Of a stretch of DNA of 64,000 nt, positions 34,025 through 41,748 are shown piece by piece. The translations under genes and the position numbers were made by a program. Each line of letters begins with the position of its first letter. Position 1 is the first letter of the stretch. Source of the stretch: Bacillus sp. MM2020_4. Lineage in GTDB: Bacteria > Bacillota > Bacilli > Bacillales > Cytobacillaceae. Below the pieces are notes generated by a model, which saw only the letters and a program-made list of their open reading frames with translations, was not told the DNA's origin and ran no database searches. The stretch covers positions 1 through 64,000 of the forward strand of contig NZ_JAANMZ010000022.1 in NCBI RefSeq assembly GCF_011250555.1, given 5' to 3'.

Positions 34025-35293
34025 GTGGGTATACTTCAAGAATTATTAAAAGATATTCCTGTACCAAAAATGGCAAAAGTGAATGTGAATTTTGATGACA
34101 AAATGATTGATGACCTTCGTAAAGCTTTAATGGAAAAATTACAACAAGAACAGATTATAAAGACCGTTCGGCCTGGAATGGAAATTGCCGTGGCTGTCGG
34201 CAGCAGGGGGCTTGACCGTCTCGTGGAATTAACTGCGGTAACGGTTCAGTTTTTAAAAGATTTAGGGGCAAAGCCATTTATCGTCCCTAGCATGGGTAGC
34301 CACGGTGGTGCAACCGCAGAAGGACAGCGGGAAGTATTAGCACATCTCGGGGTTACAGAGGAAAGTGCGGGCTGTGAAATCCGTTCATCGATGGAAGTAG
34401 TAAAGATCAGCGAATTACCGAACGGTTTGCCTGTATATGTCGATAAATATGCCTCAAAAGCTGATGGGATTGTAGTGATCAATCGTGTGAAGCCGCATAC
34501 GGCATTCCGAGGACCTGTGGAAAGCGGGCTTATGAAGATGATTAGTATCGGCTTAGGGAAACAAAGAGGGGCCGAAGCCTGCCATCAAATGGGTTTTAAA
34601 TATATGGCAGAAAATGTGCCGGCGATGGCGAAAATCATCATGGAAAAAACACCATTTCTATTTGGAATAGCGACAGTTGAAAATGCCTTCGACAAAGTGG
34701 CAATTGTGGAAGCATTAACACAGGCTGAGATTATCGAAAAGGAAGCTGGATTACAGACACAAGCAAAAGCATTATTGCCAAAGTTATATTTTGATCAATT
34801 GGATGTCCTTGTGATTGATGAAATTGGAAAAAACATTAGCGGTGATGGAATGGATCCAAATATTACAGGTCGTTATCCCACACCATATGCAACAGGCGGC
34901 CCAGATGTTAACAAAATGGTAGTGCTGGATGTAACGCATGAATCAGAGGGGAATGCCAATGGAGTAGGAACCGCAGATTTTACAACCAAGCGTCTATTAG
35001 ACAAAATGGATTTAGAAGGAACCTATGCAAATGGGTTAACATCAACCGTTGTGGCTCCTACAAAAATAGCTACGACATTACCAAATGATAAACAAGCAAT
35101 TCAGGCCGCTGTAAAAACAAGTAATATCTTAGATTTTAGAAATGTCAAACTGGTTCGCATTAAAAATACCTTGAAACTTAGTGAAATTGAAGTATCCGAA
35201 CCGTTGCTTGACTATATAGCAAAACATCCAAATATGGAGCAGGTTTCGGATCTATATGAATTTCCATTCGATGAAAACGGGAATTTATTTTAA
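34025..35293 (+). CDS. LarA-superfamily nickel-dependent 2-hydroxyacid racemase/epimerase (candidate mannonate/gluconate 2-epimerase)
   Basis: 422 residues, GTG start with GGAG 11 nt upstream. Two-domain LarA-like layout. Residues that fit the NPN-binding set are H93 (GSHGGAT), H158 (VKPHTAFRG), K171 (SGLMKM; covalent cofactor lysine) and H187 (CHQMGF; nickel ligand), the K-to-H distance of 16 being the same as in lactate racemase. It is far from canonical LarA. Being beside NPN-cofactor genes larE, larB and larC, a UxuB-like SDR and gluconokinase, it most likely inverts C2 of a sugar acid, mannonate to gluconate, rather than lactate. Substrate is inferred. Confidence 0.78.
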   Translation: MGILQELLKDIPVPKMAKVNVNFDDKMIDDLRKALMEKLQQEQIIKTVRPGMEIAVAVGSRGLDRLVELTAVTVQFLKDLGAKPFIVPSMGSHGGATAEGQREVLAHLGVTEESAGCEIRSSMEVVKISELPNGLPVYVDKYASKADGIVVINRVKPHTAFRGPVESGLMKMISIGLGKQRGAEACHQMGFKYMAENVPAMAKIIMEKTPFLFGIATVENAFDKVAIVEALTQAEIIEKEAGLQTQAKALLPKLYFDQLDVLVIDEIGKNISGDGMDPNITGRYPTPYATGGPDVNKMVVLDVTHESEGNANGVGTADFTTKRLLDKMDLEGTYANGLTSTVVAPTKIATTLPNDKQAIQAAVKTSNILDFRNVKLVRIKNTLKLSEIEVSEPLLDYIAKHPNMEQVSDLYEFPFDENGNLF

Positions 35294-35311
35294 CAAAGAG
35301 GAGAGAGAGAA

Positions 35312-36082
35312 ATGACAAATTTATTTGATCTAACAGGAAAGACGGCGGTAGCAATCGGGGGAAATGGTGTATTAGGCTCTGCCATGGCAAAAGGATTGGC
35401 AGACCACGGAGCTAAAGTAGCGATTGTTGGTCGTAATTTGGAAAAGGCAGAAGAAATTGTTAAACAAATAGTCAATAACGGTGGAGAAGCAAAGGCGTTT
35501 TCAGCAGATGTTAGTTCTAAAGATTCCTTGGTTCAGGTTGCGAATGAAATCGAACAATGGTCTGGTGGCTGGGATATTCTCCTGAATGCACCTGGAACAA
35601 ATAGTGCGACACCTTTCTTTGAACTTGATATGGATGAATATGATAAAATAATGGATATCAACTTAAAAGGGATTGTCCTAACCTGTCAAATTTTCGCGAA
35701 AAGAATGATTGAGCAGGATCGTAAAGGCAGTATCATTAACATTTCATCTGTTTCATCGACAACACCGCTTTCAAGAGTATTTACGTATTCTGTTTCGAAA
35801 GCAGGTCTTAACAGTGTAACACAGTTCTTAGCACGTGAATTTGCACCTAATGGAATTCGTGTGAATGCGATTATTCCAGGATTTTTCCCGGCAGAACAAA
35901 ATCGGAAAATATTAGACAAAGAACGAATCGAATCGATCATGAGCCATACCCCGATGAATCGCTTTGGTGAAGCAGAAGAATTACAAGGTGCTACTGTTTG
36001 GCTCGCTTCAGAAAAGGCATCAAGCTTTGTCACTGGTGCAATGATTCGTGTCGATGGCGGATTCGGCTGTATGACAATCTAA
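35312..36082 (+). CDS. Short-chain dehydrogenase, UxuB/YjmF-like (fructuronate reductase candidate)
   Basis: 256 residues, AGAGGAGAG ribosome binding site, 18 nt after the LarA-like gene. Classical SDR: cofactor loop GGNGVLGSAMA, NAPG, catalytic S145/S146, Y159 and K163 (YSVSK). B. subtilis uses an SDR of this type (YjmF/UxuB) for D-fructuronate/D-mannonate interconversion in its uxaC locus, and this protein has the same GxLGSAMA start and FFPAEQN loop. Gluconate 5-dehydrogenase-like SDRs are close relatives, so substrate needs testing. Confidence 0.8.
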   Translation: MTNLFDLTGKTAVAIGGNGVLGSAMAKGLADHGAKVAIVGRNLEKAEEIVKQIVNNGGEAKAFSADVSSKDSLVQVANEIEQWSGGWDILLNAPGTNSATPFFELDMDEYDKIMDINLKGIVLTCQIFAKRMIEQDRKGSIINISSVSSTTPLSRVFTYSVSKAGLNSVTQFLAREFAPNGIRVNAIIPGFFPAEQNRKILDKERIESIMSHTPMNRFGEAEELQGATVWLASEKASSFVTGAMIRVDGGFGCMTI

Positions 36083-36158
36083 TCATATTTTTGCTGCATA
36101 TGAAATAAGGTAACAATGGCATGATTGATTTAATGTAAGGGGAGGGGAGACAAGGACC

Positions 36159-36959
36159 ATGCTAACTGAGAAATATAAAAAATTACAGTCTATTCTCCGT
36201 GAAATGGAATCGGTAGTTGTTGCGTTTTCAGGAGGAGTGGATAGTACGTTTTTACTTAAAGCGGCATTTGACACATTAGGTGCGGATCACGTTCTAGCCG
36301 TAACTGCGGACTCTGAAAGCTATCCCTCAAGTGAGCTTAAAGAAGCAATGGAGCTTGCCGAAAAAATGGGTGTCAGGCACCAAGTGATTGAAACTTCTGA
36401 ACTGGCCATCCCAGGCTATGCTGAGAATAATAAAAATCGATGCTACTTTTGTAAAAGCAGTTTATTCGATCATTTAATTCCAGTCATGGAAGAAATGGGT
36501 TTTCAAAATGTCATATATGGTGTCATTGCTGATGATATGAATGAATTTCGTCCAGGCATGCAGGCTGCTAAAGAAAAGGGGATACGCGGTCCGCTGCAGG
36601 AGGCTGATTTATTTAAGGAAGAAATTAGAGAGCTGTCACGGAATTTTGATTTGCCAACATGGGATAAACCATCACTTGCCTGTCTTTCATCTAGAATTGC
36701 CTATGGGGAGTTTATTACCCAAGAAAAGCTGTCAAAGGTTGAAAGGGCAGAAGATTATTTAAAAAGACTCCATATTCGCCAAGTTCGTGTAAGGACACAC
36801 GAGGACATTGCCCGGATTGAAGTTGAACCAAGTGATATGAGTACCATTTTAGAAAATCATGATTCGATTGTAAAAACGCTGCAAGAGTATGGATATAAAT
36901 ATATTACTTTAGATTTAATAGGATATCAGAGCGGCAGTATGAACAAGGTTCTATCTTAA
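36159..36959 (+). CDS. larE: LarE, ATP-dependent sulfur transferase for the nickel-pincer cofactor
   Basis: 266 residues. PP-loop SGGVDST (24-30) for adenylylation. C175 in DKPSLACLSSRIAYGE corresponds to the sacrificial sulfur-donor cysteine of Lactobacillus LarE (C176). C95 and C98 in RCYFCKSSL give a three-cysteine set with C175, as in LarE forms thought to hold an iron-sulfur cluster and act catalytically. It thiolates pyridinium-biscarboxylate mononucleotide. A strong terminator follows, so this ends the first lar transcription unit. Confidence 0.93.
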   Translation: MLTEKYKKLQSILREMESVVVAFSGGVDSTFLLKAAFDTLGADHVLAVTADSESYPSSELKEAMELAEKMGVRHQVIETSELAIPGYAENNKNRCYFCKSSLFDHLIPVMEEMGFQNVIYGVIADDMNEFRPGMQAAKEKGIRGPLQEADLFKEEIRELSRNFDLPTWDKPSLACLSSRIAYGEFITQEKLSKVERAEDYLKRLHIRQVRVRTHEDIARIEVEPSDMSTILENHDSIVKTLQEYGYKYITLDLIGYQSGSMNKVLS

Positions 36960-36966
36960 AGTGGAT

Positions 36967-37006
36967 AAAACAAAAGGCTTTGGATATATCCAAAGCCTTT
37001 TGTTTT
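36967..37006. terminator. Strong terminator between larE and gntK
   Basis: Perfect 18-bp stem AAAACAAAAGGCTTTGGA / TCCAAAGCCTTTTGTTTT around TATA. It would separate larA-SDR-larE from gntK-larB-larC-nickel permease unless read through. Confidence 0.9.
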
Positions 37007-37084
37007 AAGAGTAGTCCGTGCCAAAAAAGAGTATGATAAAATGGATAATAAATACATAGTGGTAACTGAAAAGGAAGATGAAAT

Positions 37085-38560
37085 ATGCCAAGAGAGTTTG
37101 TAATTGGACTTGATGTCGGAACAACAAGCGTTAAAGCCTGTGTGTTTAACTTACACGGTAAATTAATGGCTGATGTTGAAAAAGTAATTACATCAAATTA
37201 CCCCCAGCAAGGATGGGTAGAGCAAAATCCGGATGAAATTGAACAATCTGCAATCCTAGCAATTAGAGAAGTCATTGAAAAAGCGGCAATTGAGAAAAAT
37301 GAATTGGTTTCTCTTGGTTTTTCTGCTGCGATGCATTCGCTTATTTGTATCAATGGGGAGGGCAAACCGATATCTCCAGCACTTATTTGGGCCGATGGAA
37401 GAAGTTATAAACAGGCTGATGAGGTAATTAATACAATTGGAAATAAGGTTTACGCTAAAACAGGAACACCGATTCACCCCATGACACCCTTTGTAAAATT
37501 ATTATGGATGAAAGAGAATGACTATAAACCATACAAAGAAGCAAAATTTTTCATGTCAATTAAAGAGTACTTACTCCTTTGCTGGTTTGGCGAGAGAGTA
37601 ATTGATTATTCAATGGCATCCGCAACAGGGTTATTCAACCCCACAACCCATAAATGGGAGCAAGAACTATTAGACCTTACGGGTATTTCGGAAGATCAGC
37701 TATCTGAAATTGTTCCACCGACAAAAATAGTGATGGGAATCAACCGAGATAAAGCAGAAGAAATGGGGATTCACCCCGACATGCCTGTAGTTGTTGGAGC
37801 GGCAGATGGACAATTAGCCAACCTGGGAAATGGTGCAATTCTTCCTGGTGAAGTAGCGGTTTCAGTTGGAACAAGCGGGGCTATTAGGCAAGTGACAAAA
37901 GGTGTTAAGATTAGTGAAAGTCGTGAAACGTTTTGTTATTCCTTTACAGAGGATTCTTCCATCATAGGCGGACCGACGAATAATGGAGGAATTGCTATTC
38001 AATGGTTAAAGGAACTATTGAACGATCAAAGAAGCTTTGCTGAATTTCTTTCTGATGCGGAACAGATTCCTCCAGGTGCAGATGGTATGCTTTTTCTTCC
38101 TTATTTAAATGGTGAAAGAGCACCAATTTGGAACCAACGGGCAAAAGGGAATTTTTACGGAGTAACAATCACACATAAAAAGGAACATTTTATTCGTGCC
38201 GTACTTGAAGGAATCACCTTTAATCTCTATCAAATTGGAAAAACCTTGGAACGCTTAGCCGGTGAGCCGCAAAAAGTTTATGTAAACGGTGGTTTAGCCA
38301 GATCTCCATTGTGGCTCCAAATGATGGCTGATATATTTGAGGCGGAAATTTATGTTTCGGAAAGCCATCATAGTGCAGCATGGGGTGCTGCATGGACCGC
38401 GTTAGTGGCAATCCGTAAAGTTGATTCCTTTGAAGAAATTAAAAGAAATATTCCGATGGGAAAAGCCACACTTCCAATTAAAGAAAATAGTGAACAATAT
38501 AAGAAGTTCTATGAGAATTATGAAATGTTAGCAAATGATATGGTAAAGTATTTTAGGTGA
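37085..38560 (+). CDS. gntK: Gluconokinase, FGGY family
   Basis: 491 residues. FGGY kinase with ATP motif GLDVGTTSVKAC, and segments that match B. subtilis GntK: FSAAMHSLI, TGTPIHPMTPFVKLLW, SIKEYLL, VIDYSMASATGLFN, GTSGAIR, GGPTNNGGI and VNGGLARSPLW. It makes 6-phosphogluconate from gluconate. AAAAGGAAG precedes the ATG. No gntP permease or gntR is adjacent; instead lar genes follow, which argues that gluconate arises inside the cell from the LarA-like step. Confidence 0.9.
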   Translation: MPREFVIGLDVGTTSVKACVFNLHGKLMADVEKVITSNYPQQGWVEQNPDEIEQSAILAIREVIEKAAIEKNELVSLGFSAAMHSLICINGEGKPISPALIWADGRSYKQADEVINTIGNKVYAKTGTPIHPMTPFVKLLWMKENDYKPYKEAKFFMSIKEYLLLCWFGERVIDYSMASATGLFNPTTHKWEQELLDLTGISEDQLSEIVPPTKIVMGINRDKAEEMGIHPDMPVVVGAADGQLANLGNGAILPGEVAVSVGTSGAIRQVTKGVKISESRETFCYSFTEDSSIIGGPTNNGGIAIQWLKELLNDQRSFAEFLSDAEQIPPGADGMLFLPYLNGERAPIWNQRAKGNFYGVTITHKKEHFIRAVLEGITFNLYQIGKTLERLAGEPQKVYVNGGLARSPLWLQMMADIFEAEIYVSESHHSAAWGAAWTALVAIRKVDSFEEIKRNIPMGKATLPIKENSEQYKKFYENYEMLANDMVKYFR

Positions 38561-38577
38561 GAATAGGGGGGATAGGC

Positions 38578-39324
38578 ATGCTTGAGGATGTGTTGAAGCA
38601 AGTTCAAGATGGAACCCTTAGTATTACAGCCGCCAAGGAACAATTAGCTACCTTTGAAAATTTGGGTTTTGCGAAAGTCGACCACCATCGAAAAAAACGC
38701 CAGGGCTTTGCAGAGGTCGTTTATGGGGAAGGAAAGACAGCGGAACAAATTATTTCAATTATCTTGACTTTAAGGGCGCGGAATAATGAAATTCTTGTAA
38801 CAAGGGTTGCAATGGAGAAGGCTGAATTAATCCGGAATGAGCTTCCTGAAATGATCTATAATGAGATTGCAAGGATTCTTTTTTGGAAAAATGAAACGAA
38901 TACTGAGAGAAGACCGGAAGGATACATTGCCATCGTAGCAGCAGGAACTTCTGATTTACGGGTTGCAGAAGAAGCGGCAATTACAGCTGAGGTGCTCGGG
39001 AGCAAGGTACGCCGCTTTTATGATGTCGGTGTTGCCGGCATTCATCGCCTCTTGTTTCATGCCGAAGAAATTCAAAAGGCGACAGTCTCCGTTGTTGTTG
39101 CTGGAATGGAAGGGGCTCTCCCAAGTGTAGTGGGCGGACTTGTTTCTCACCCTGTCATTGCTGTCCCGACAAGCATTGGGTATGGAGCGAGTTTTAACGG
39201 CCTATCGGCCTTGCTTACGATGTTAAATTCATGTGCTTCAGGAATTAGTGTAGTAAATATTGATAATGGGTTTGGCGGCGGATATAACGCTGTATTAATA
39301 CATCAGCTGGCACAAAAGGGGTAG
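38578..39324 (+). CDS. larB: LarB, NaAD carboxylase/hydrolase for the nickel-pincer cofactor
   Basis: 248 residues from ATG 38578 with AGGGGGG 6 nt upstream; an in-frame GTG 21 nt earlier overlaps the gntK stop. The C-terminal half is PurE-like (AAGTSDLRVAEEAAITAEVLG, VVVAGMEGALPSVVGGLVSHPVIAVPTSIGYG). LarB makes pyridinium-3,5-biscarboxylic acid mononucleotide from nicotinic acid adenine dinucleotide. It lies 4 nt from larC1. Confidence 0.94.
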   Translation: MLEDVLKQVQDGTLSITAAKEQLATFENLGFAKVDHHRKKRQGFAEVVYGEGKTAEQIISIILTLRARNNEILVTRVAMEKAELIRNELPEMIYNEIARILFWKNETNTERRPEGYIAIVAAGTSDLRVAEEAAITAEVLGSKVRRFYDVGVAGIHRLLFHAEEIQKATVSVVVAGMEGALPSVVGGLVSHPVIAVPTSIGYGASFNGLSALLTMLNSCASGISVVNIDNGFGGGYNAVLIHQLAQKG

Positions 39325-39328
39325 GGAA

Positions 39329-40183
39329 ATGAAGACACTTTATTTTGATTGTTTTTCGGGAATCAGCGGCGATATGGTCATCGGGGCACTTATCGATGCT
39401 GGAGCTGATCCAAATCTATTAGCAGAGGAATTAAAAAAGCTTCAAATTGAAAATGAATATGAGCTGCAATGGAAAAAAATCATTAAAAATGGTATTAGCA
39501 GCACAAAGTTTGATGTTGTACTGCTAAACAATTCGAATAATCAAAACAACAATCATGAGCACACCGAAGACCATAGTCATAGTCACGAACACGAGCACCA
39601 CCACGATCATAGTCATATCCACGAACACCACCATCATCATAGCCATGATCATGACCATCACCACCAGCATGACCATCGTGCCTATAAAGAGATTGTGGAA
39701 TTAATTGAGGGGGCTGGTTTTTCTGACTCTGTAAAGGAAACCTCCTTAAAAATTTTTAATAAAATTGGTGAAGCAGAAGGGTTGATCCACGGAATACCCT
39801 TGGAAAATGTCCATTTCCACGAAGTAGGAGCCGTTGATTCGATTATTGATATTATCGGTGCGGCGATCTTAATCGACCAATTGGAAATAGACATCATCAA
39901 GTCATCACCTATTCCTGTTGGCACAGGAAGAATTCATATTGACCACGGAGTTTATCCGGTACCGGCTCCCGCGACACTCGAAATTTTAAAAGGAGTGCCG
40001 CTTGACCAATCGGATATCAGAGCGGAGCTTACAACACCAACGGGAGCGGCGATTGTCGCCGTACTTGCTGAGGAATATTGTTCGATTCCTTCATTGAAAG
40101 TTAGGTCAATCGGGTATGGTGCGGGAACAAAAACCTTTAAAAACCACCCAAATGTACTCCGAGTTATTATTGGTGAGCAATAG
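39329..40183 (+). CDS. larC1: LarC N-terminal part (LarC1), nickel insertion, with His-rich insert
   Basis: 284 residues. Starts with LYFDCFSGISGDMVIGALIDAG, the LarC signature. Residues 76-116 contain 24 histidines in 41 positions, a metal-storage type insert. Then ENVHFHEVGAVDSIIDI and TPTGAAIVAVLAEEY motifs. The frame ends in RVIIGEQ, where single-chain LarC would continue; the C-terminal domain is encoded in another frame just downstream. With LarC2 it inserts nickel into the pincer cofactor (CTP-dependent in the family). Confidence 0.92.
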   Translation: MKTLYFDCFSGISGDMVIGALIDAGADPNLLAEELKKLQIENEYELQWKKIIKNGISSTKFDVVLLNNSNNQNNNHEHTEDHSHSHEHEHHHDHSHIHEHHHHHSHDHDHHHQHDHRAYKEIVELIEGAGFSDSVKETSLKIFNKIGEAEGLIHGIPLENVHFHEVGAVDSIIDIIGAAILIDQLEIDIIKSSPIPVGTGRIHIDHGVYPVPAPATLEILKGVPLDQSDIRAELTTPTGAAIVAVLAEEYCSIPSLKVRSIGYGAGTKTFKNHPNVLRVIIGEQ

Positions 40184-40235
40184 AGAGAAAACAAGCTACG
40201 TAAAAAAGTCATCCAACTTGAAAGGGGGTAACCAA

Positions 40236-40715
40236 ATGGCCTCACTTCCTCCCAATCATGAACATTACGATCATCAAATGGTCAAAATGGAAGTGAATCT
40301 TGATGATATACCAGGAGAATGGCTTGGCTATGTGATGGACTTATTATTCGAGGCCGGAGCAAATGATGTGTTCTATACGCCCATTTATATGAAAAAAAAT
40401 AGACCAGGCGTATTACTGCAGTTACTTTGTTCACAAGAAAATAGTAATAGAATGAAGGAGATTCTTTTTAAGGAAACAACCACGTTAGGTCTACGCTATT
40501 ATCCGTTAACCGTACATAGATTAGAAAGAATGTTTACAAAGGTTACTACGGAGTGGGGGAGCGTGACGGTAAAAGAGGGAATATTTGAAGGACAAGTCGT
40601 ACAAAGAGCTCCCGAGTATGAGGAATGTAAACATATTGCGCAGCTTAATAATATTCCTTTAAAACAAGTCTATGAGCAGGTTTGGAAAGTAATAGGGGAA
40701 AAAGATAGACTTTAA
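40236..40715 (+). CDS. larC2: LarC C-terminal part (LarC2)
   Basis: 159 residues from ATG 40236, which has AAAGGGGG about 6 nt upstream; the open frame itself reaches back to 40116, overlapping larC1 in the +1 frame. Motifs EVNLDDIPGEWLGYVMDLLFEAGANDVF, MKKNRPGVLL and ETTTLGLR are those of the LarC C-terminal domain. Lactobacillus LarC is made from two frames by ribosomal frameshifting; here a separate start looks strong enough for independent translation, though a +1 shift near the larC1 stop cannot be excluded. Confidence 0.88.
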   Translation: MASLPPNHEHYDHQMVKMEVNLDDIPGEWLGYVMDLLFEAGANDVFYTPIYMKKNRPGVLLQLLCSQENSNRMKEILFKETTTLGLRYYPLTVHRLERMFTKVTTEWGSVTVKEGIFEGQVVQRAPEYEECKHIAQLNNIPLKQVYEQVWKVIGEKDRL

Positions 40716-40765
40716 GATTTTCTTTTTCTTCATTATTATAATAGAGGAGAGGAAGAAGGTTAGTT

Positions 40766-41407
40766 ATGAGTTTTATCTCTGTATTATTTTTAGGTTTTGT
40801 TTTAGGAATAAAGCATTCCATCGAACCGGATCATATTATTGCCGTTTCCACCATGGTTGGTAAGAGCAATAAGCTGTCTCGTTCTACTTTAACGGGTGTA
40901 TTCTGGGGAATCGGGCATACTAGTACTCTTTTTATTGTCGGGATGATATTGGTTTTGATGAAAGGTGAGTTATCAGAGAAATGGGCCATGTCACTCGAAT
41001 TTTTAGTGGGCATTATGTTAGTGTATTTAGGTATAAAAAGTATGCTATTTTTTAATAACTTTCAAAGGAATTCCGATAACCATGCTCGCTCATCATTCAT
41101 AAAAATTACCTTTATTGGGTTTATTCATGGATTGGCAGGGAGTGCAGCGATGGTTATTTTAACTATGTCAACTGCGTCGTCTGTCTGGGAGTGTGCCTTA
41201 TATATTTTGATATTTGGTGCAGGAACGATTATTGGGATGCTCATGTTTACAACGATCATTGGAATTCCGTTTGTTTATAGTAAAAAAAGCGTGGGTCTTA
41301 ATCGTCGTTTGACCCAATTTGCCGGGACGGTAAGTTTTCTATTTGGGATCTACTATATGTATAACTTGGGTATTACAGAAGGACTATTTCAGATGTGGGT
41401 ACAGTAG
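40766..41407 (+). CDS. Nickel permease, NiCoT/UreH-like
   Basis: 213 residues, six membrane segments, GAGGAGAGG before the ATG. H17-x4-D22-H23 (KHSIEPDHI) is the HX4DH nickel-binding signature in the first helix; GHTSTL and FIHGLAGSAAM are later conserved motifs. It imports Ni2+ and directly follows the LarC genes, so it most likely feeds cofactor synthesis for the LarA-like enzyme. No urease or hydrogenase genes are present in the window. Confidence 0.88.
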   Translation: MSFISVLFLGFVLGIKHSIEPDHIIAVSTMVGKSNKLSRSTLTGVFWGIGHTSTLFIVGMILVLMKGELSEKWAMSLEFLVGIMLVYLGIKSMLFFNNFQRNSDNHARSSFIKITFIGFIHGLAGSAAMVILTMSTASSVWECALYILIFGAGTIIGMLMFTTIIGIPFVYSKKSVGLNRRLTQFAGTVSFLFGIYYMYNLGITEGLFQMWVQ

Positions 41408-41419
41408 AATTTTGAAACT

Positions 41420-41452
41420 AAAAAAAGGCTGCCACCCATGTGGTGTGGCAGC
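41420..41452 (-). terminator. Terminator of the minus-strand gene at 41460
   Basis: Stem GCTGCCAC / GTGGCAGC; on the minus strand it is followed by a seven-T run. It may also end the nickel permease transcript. Confidence 0.8.
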
Positions 41453-41459
41453 AAATCCC

Positions 41460-41741
41460 TTAGCCCCATTTAATTTCCTGCAATAATTCCTGTCTAAATA
41501 ATTGAATCAAAAATTCATTATAAAAGTCCTTTCTGACAATCACCTGATACTTATTATTAGGATGGATATAATAATGGATATCAGTTAACACTTTATTTTC
41601 CTCAAAAAACTCGCGGACTTTTTTCAAGTTTTTCTTAAATTCACTATTATGAAGGTTTATCGAGAATTCAATGTCATCCCCGTTAGCAGTTTCCTTAAGG
41701 TCTAGTAGCTTTTCGTCATATTTATAGAGTACCTTCATCAT
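41460..41741 (-). CDS. Small conserved-type protein of unknown function
   Basis: 93 residues, MMKVLYKYDEKLLDLKETANGDD start, charged alpha/beta protein (EFKKNLKKVREFFEENK helix, then HYYIHPNNKYQVIVRKDFY). It lies 7 nt after the transporter gene on the same strand and has its own terminator, so it is co-transcribed with it. I do not recognise the family. Confidence 0.6.
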   Translation of the reverse strand: MMKVLYKYDEKLLDLKETANGDDIEFSINLHNSEFKKNLKKVREFFEENKVLTDIHYYIHPNNKYQVIVRKDFYNEFLIQLFRQELLQEIKWG

Positions 41742-41748
41742 TTGCCCC

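Noticed and set aside
34025-35293. Lactate racemase LarA
   Set aside because: Motif spacing differs and the neighbours are sugar-acid genes; only superfamily membership is supported.
36960-37084. GntR-type or ROK operator before gntK
   Set aside because: No copy of the TTAATTTGTTT palindrome or a known gluconate operator was found between the terminator and gntK.
40766-41407. Urease or hydrogenase accessory permease
   Set aside because: The family is used in those systems, but no urease or hydrogenase gene is present and lar genes are directly upstream.
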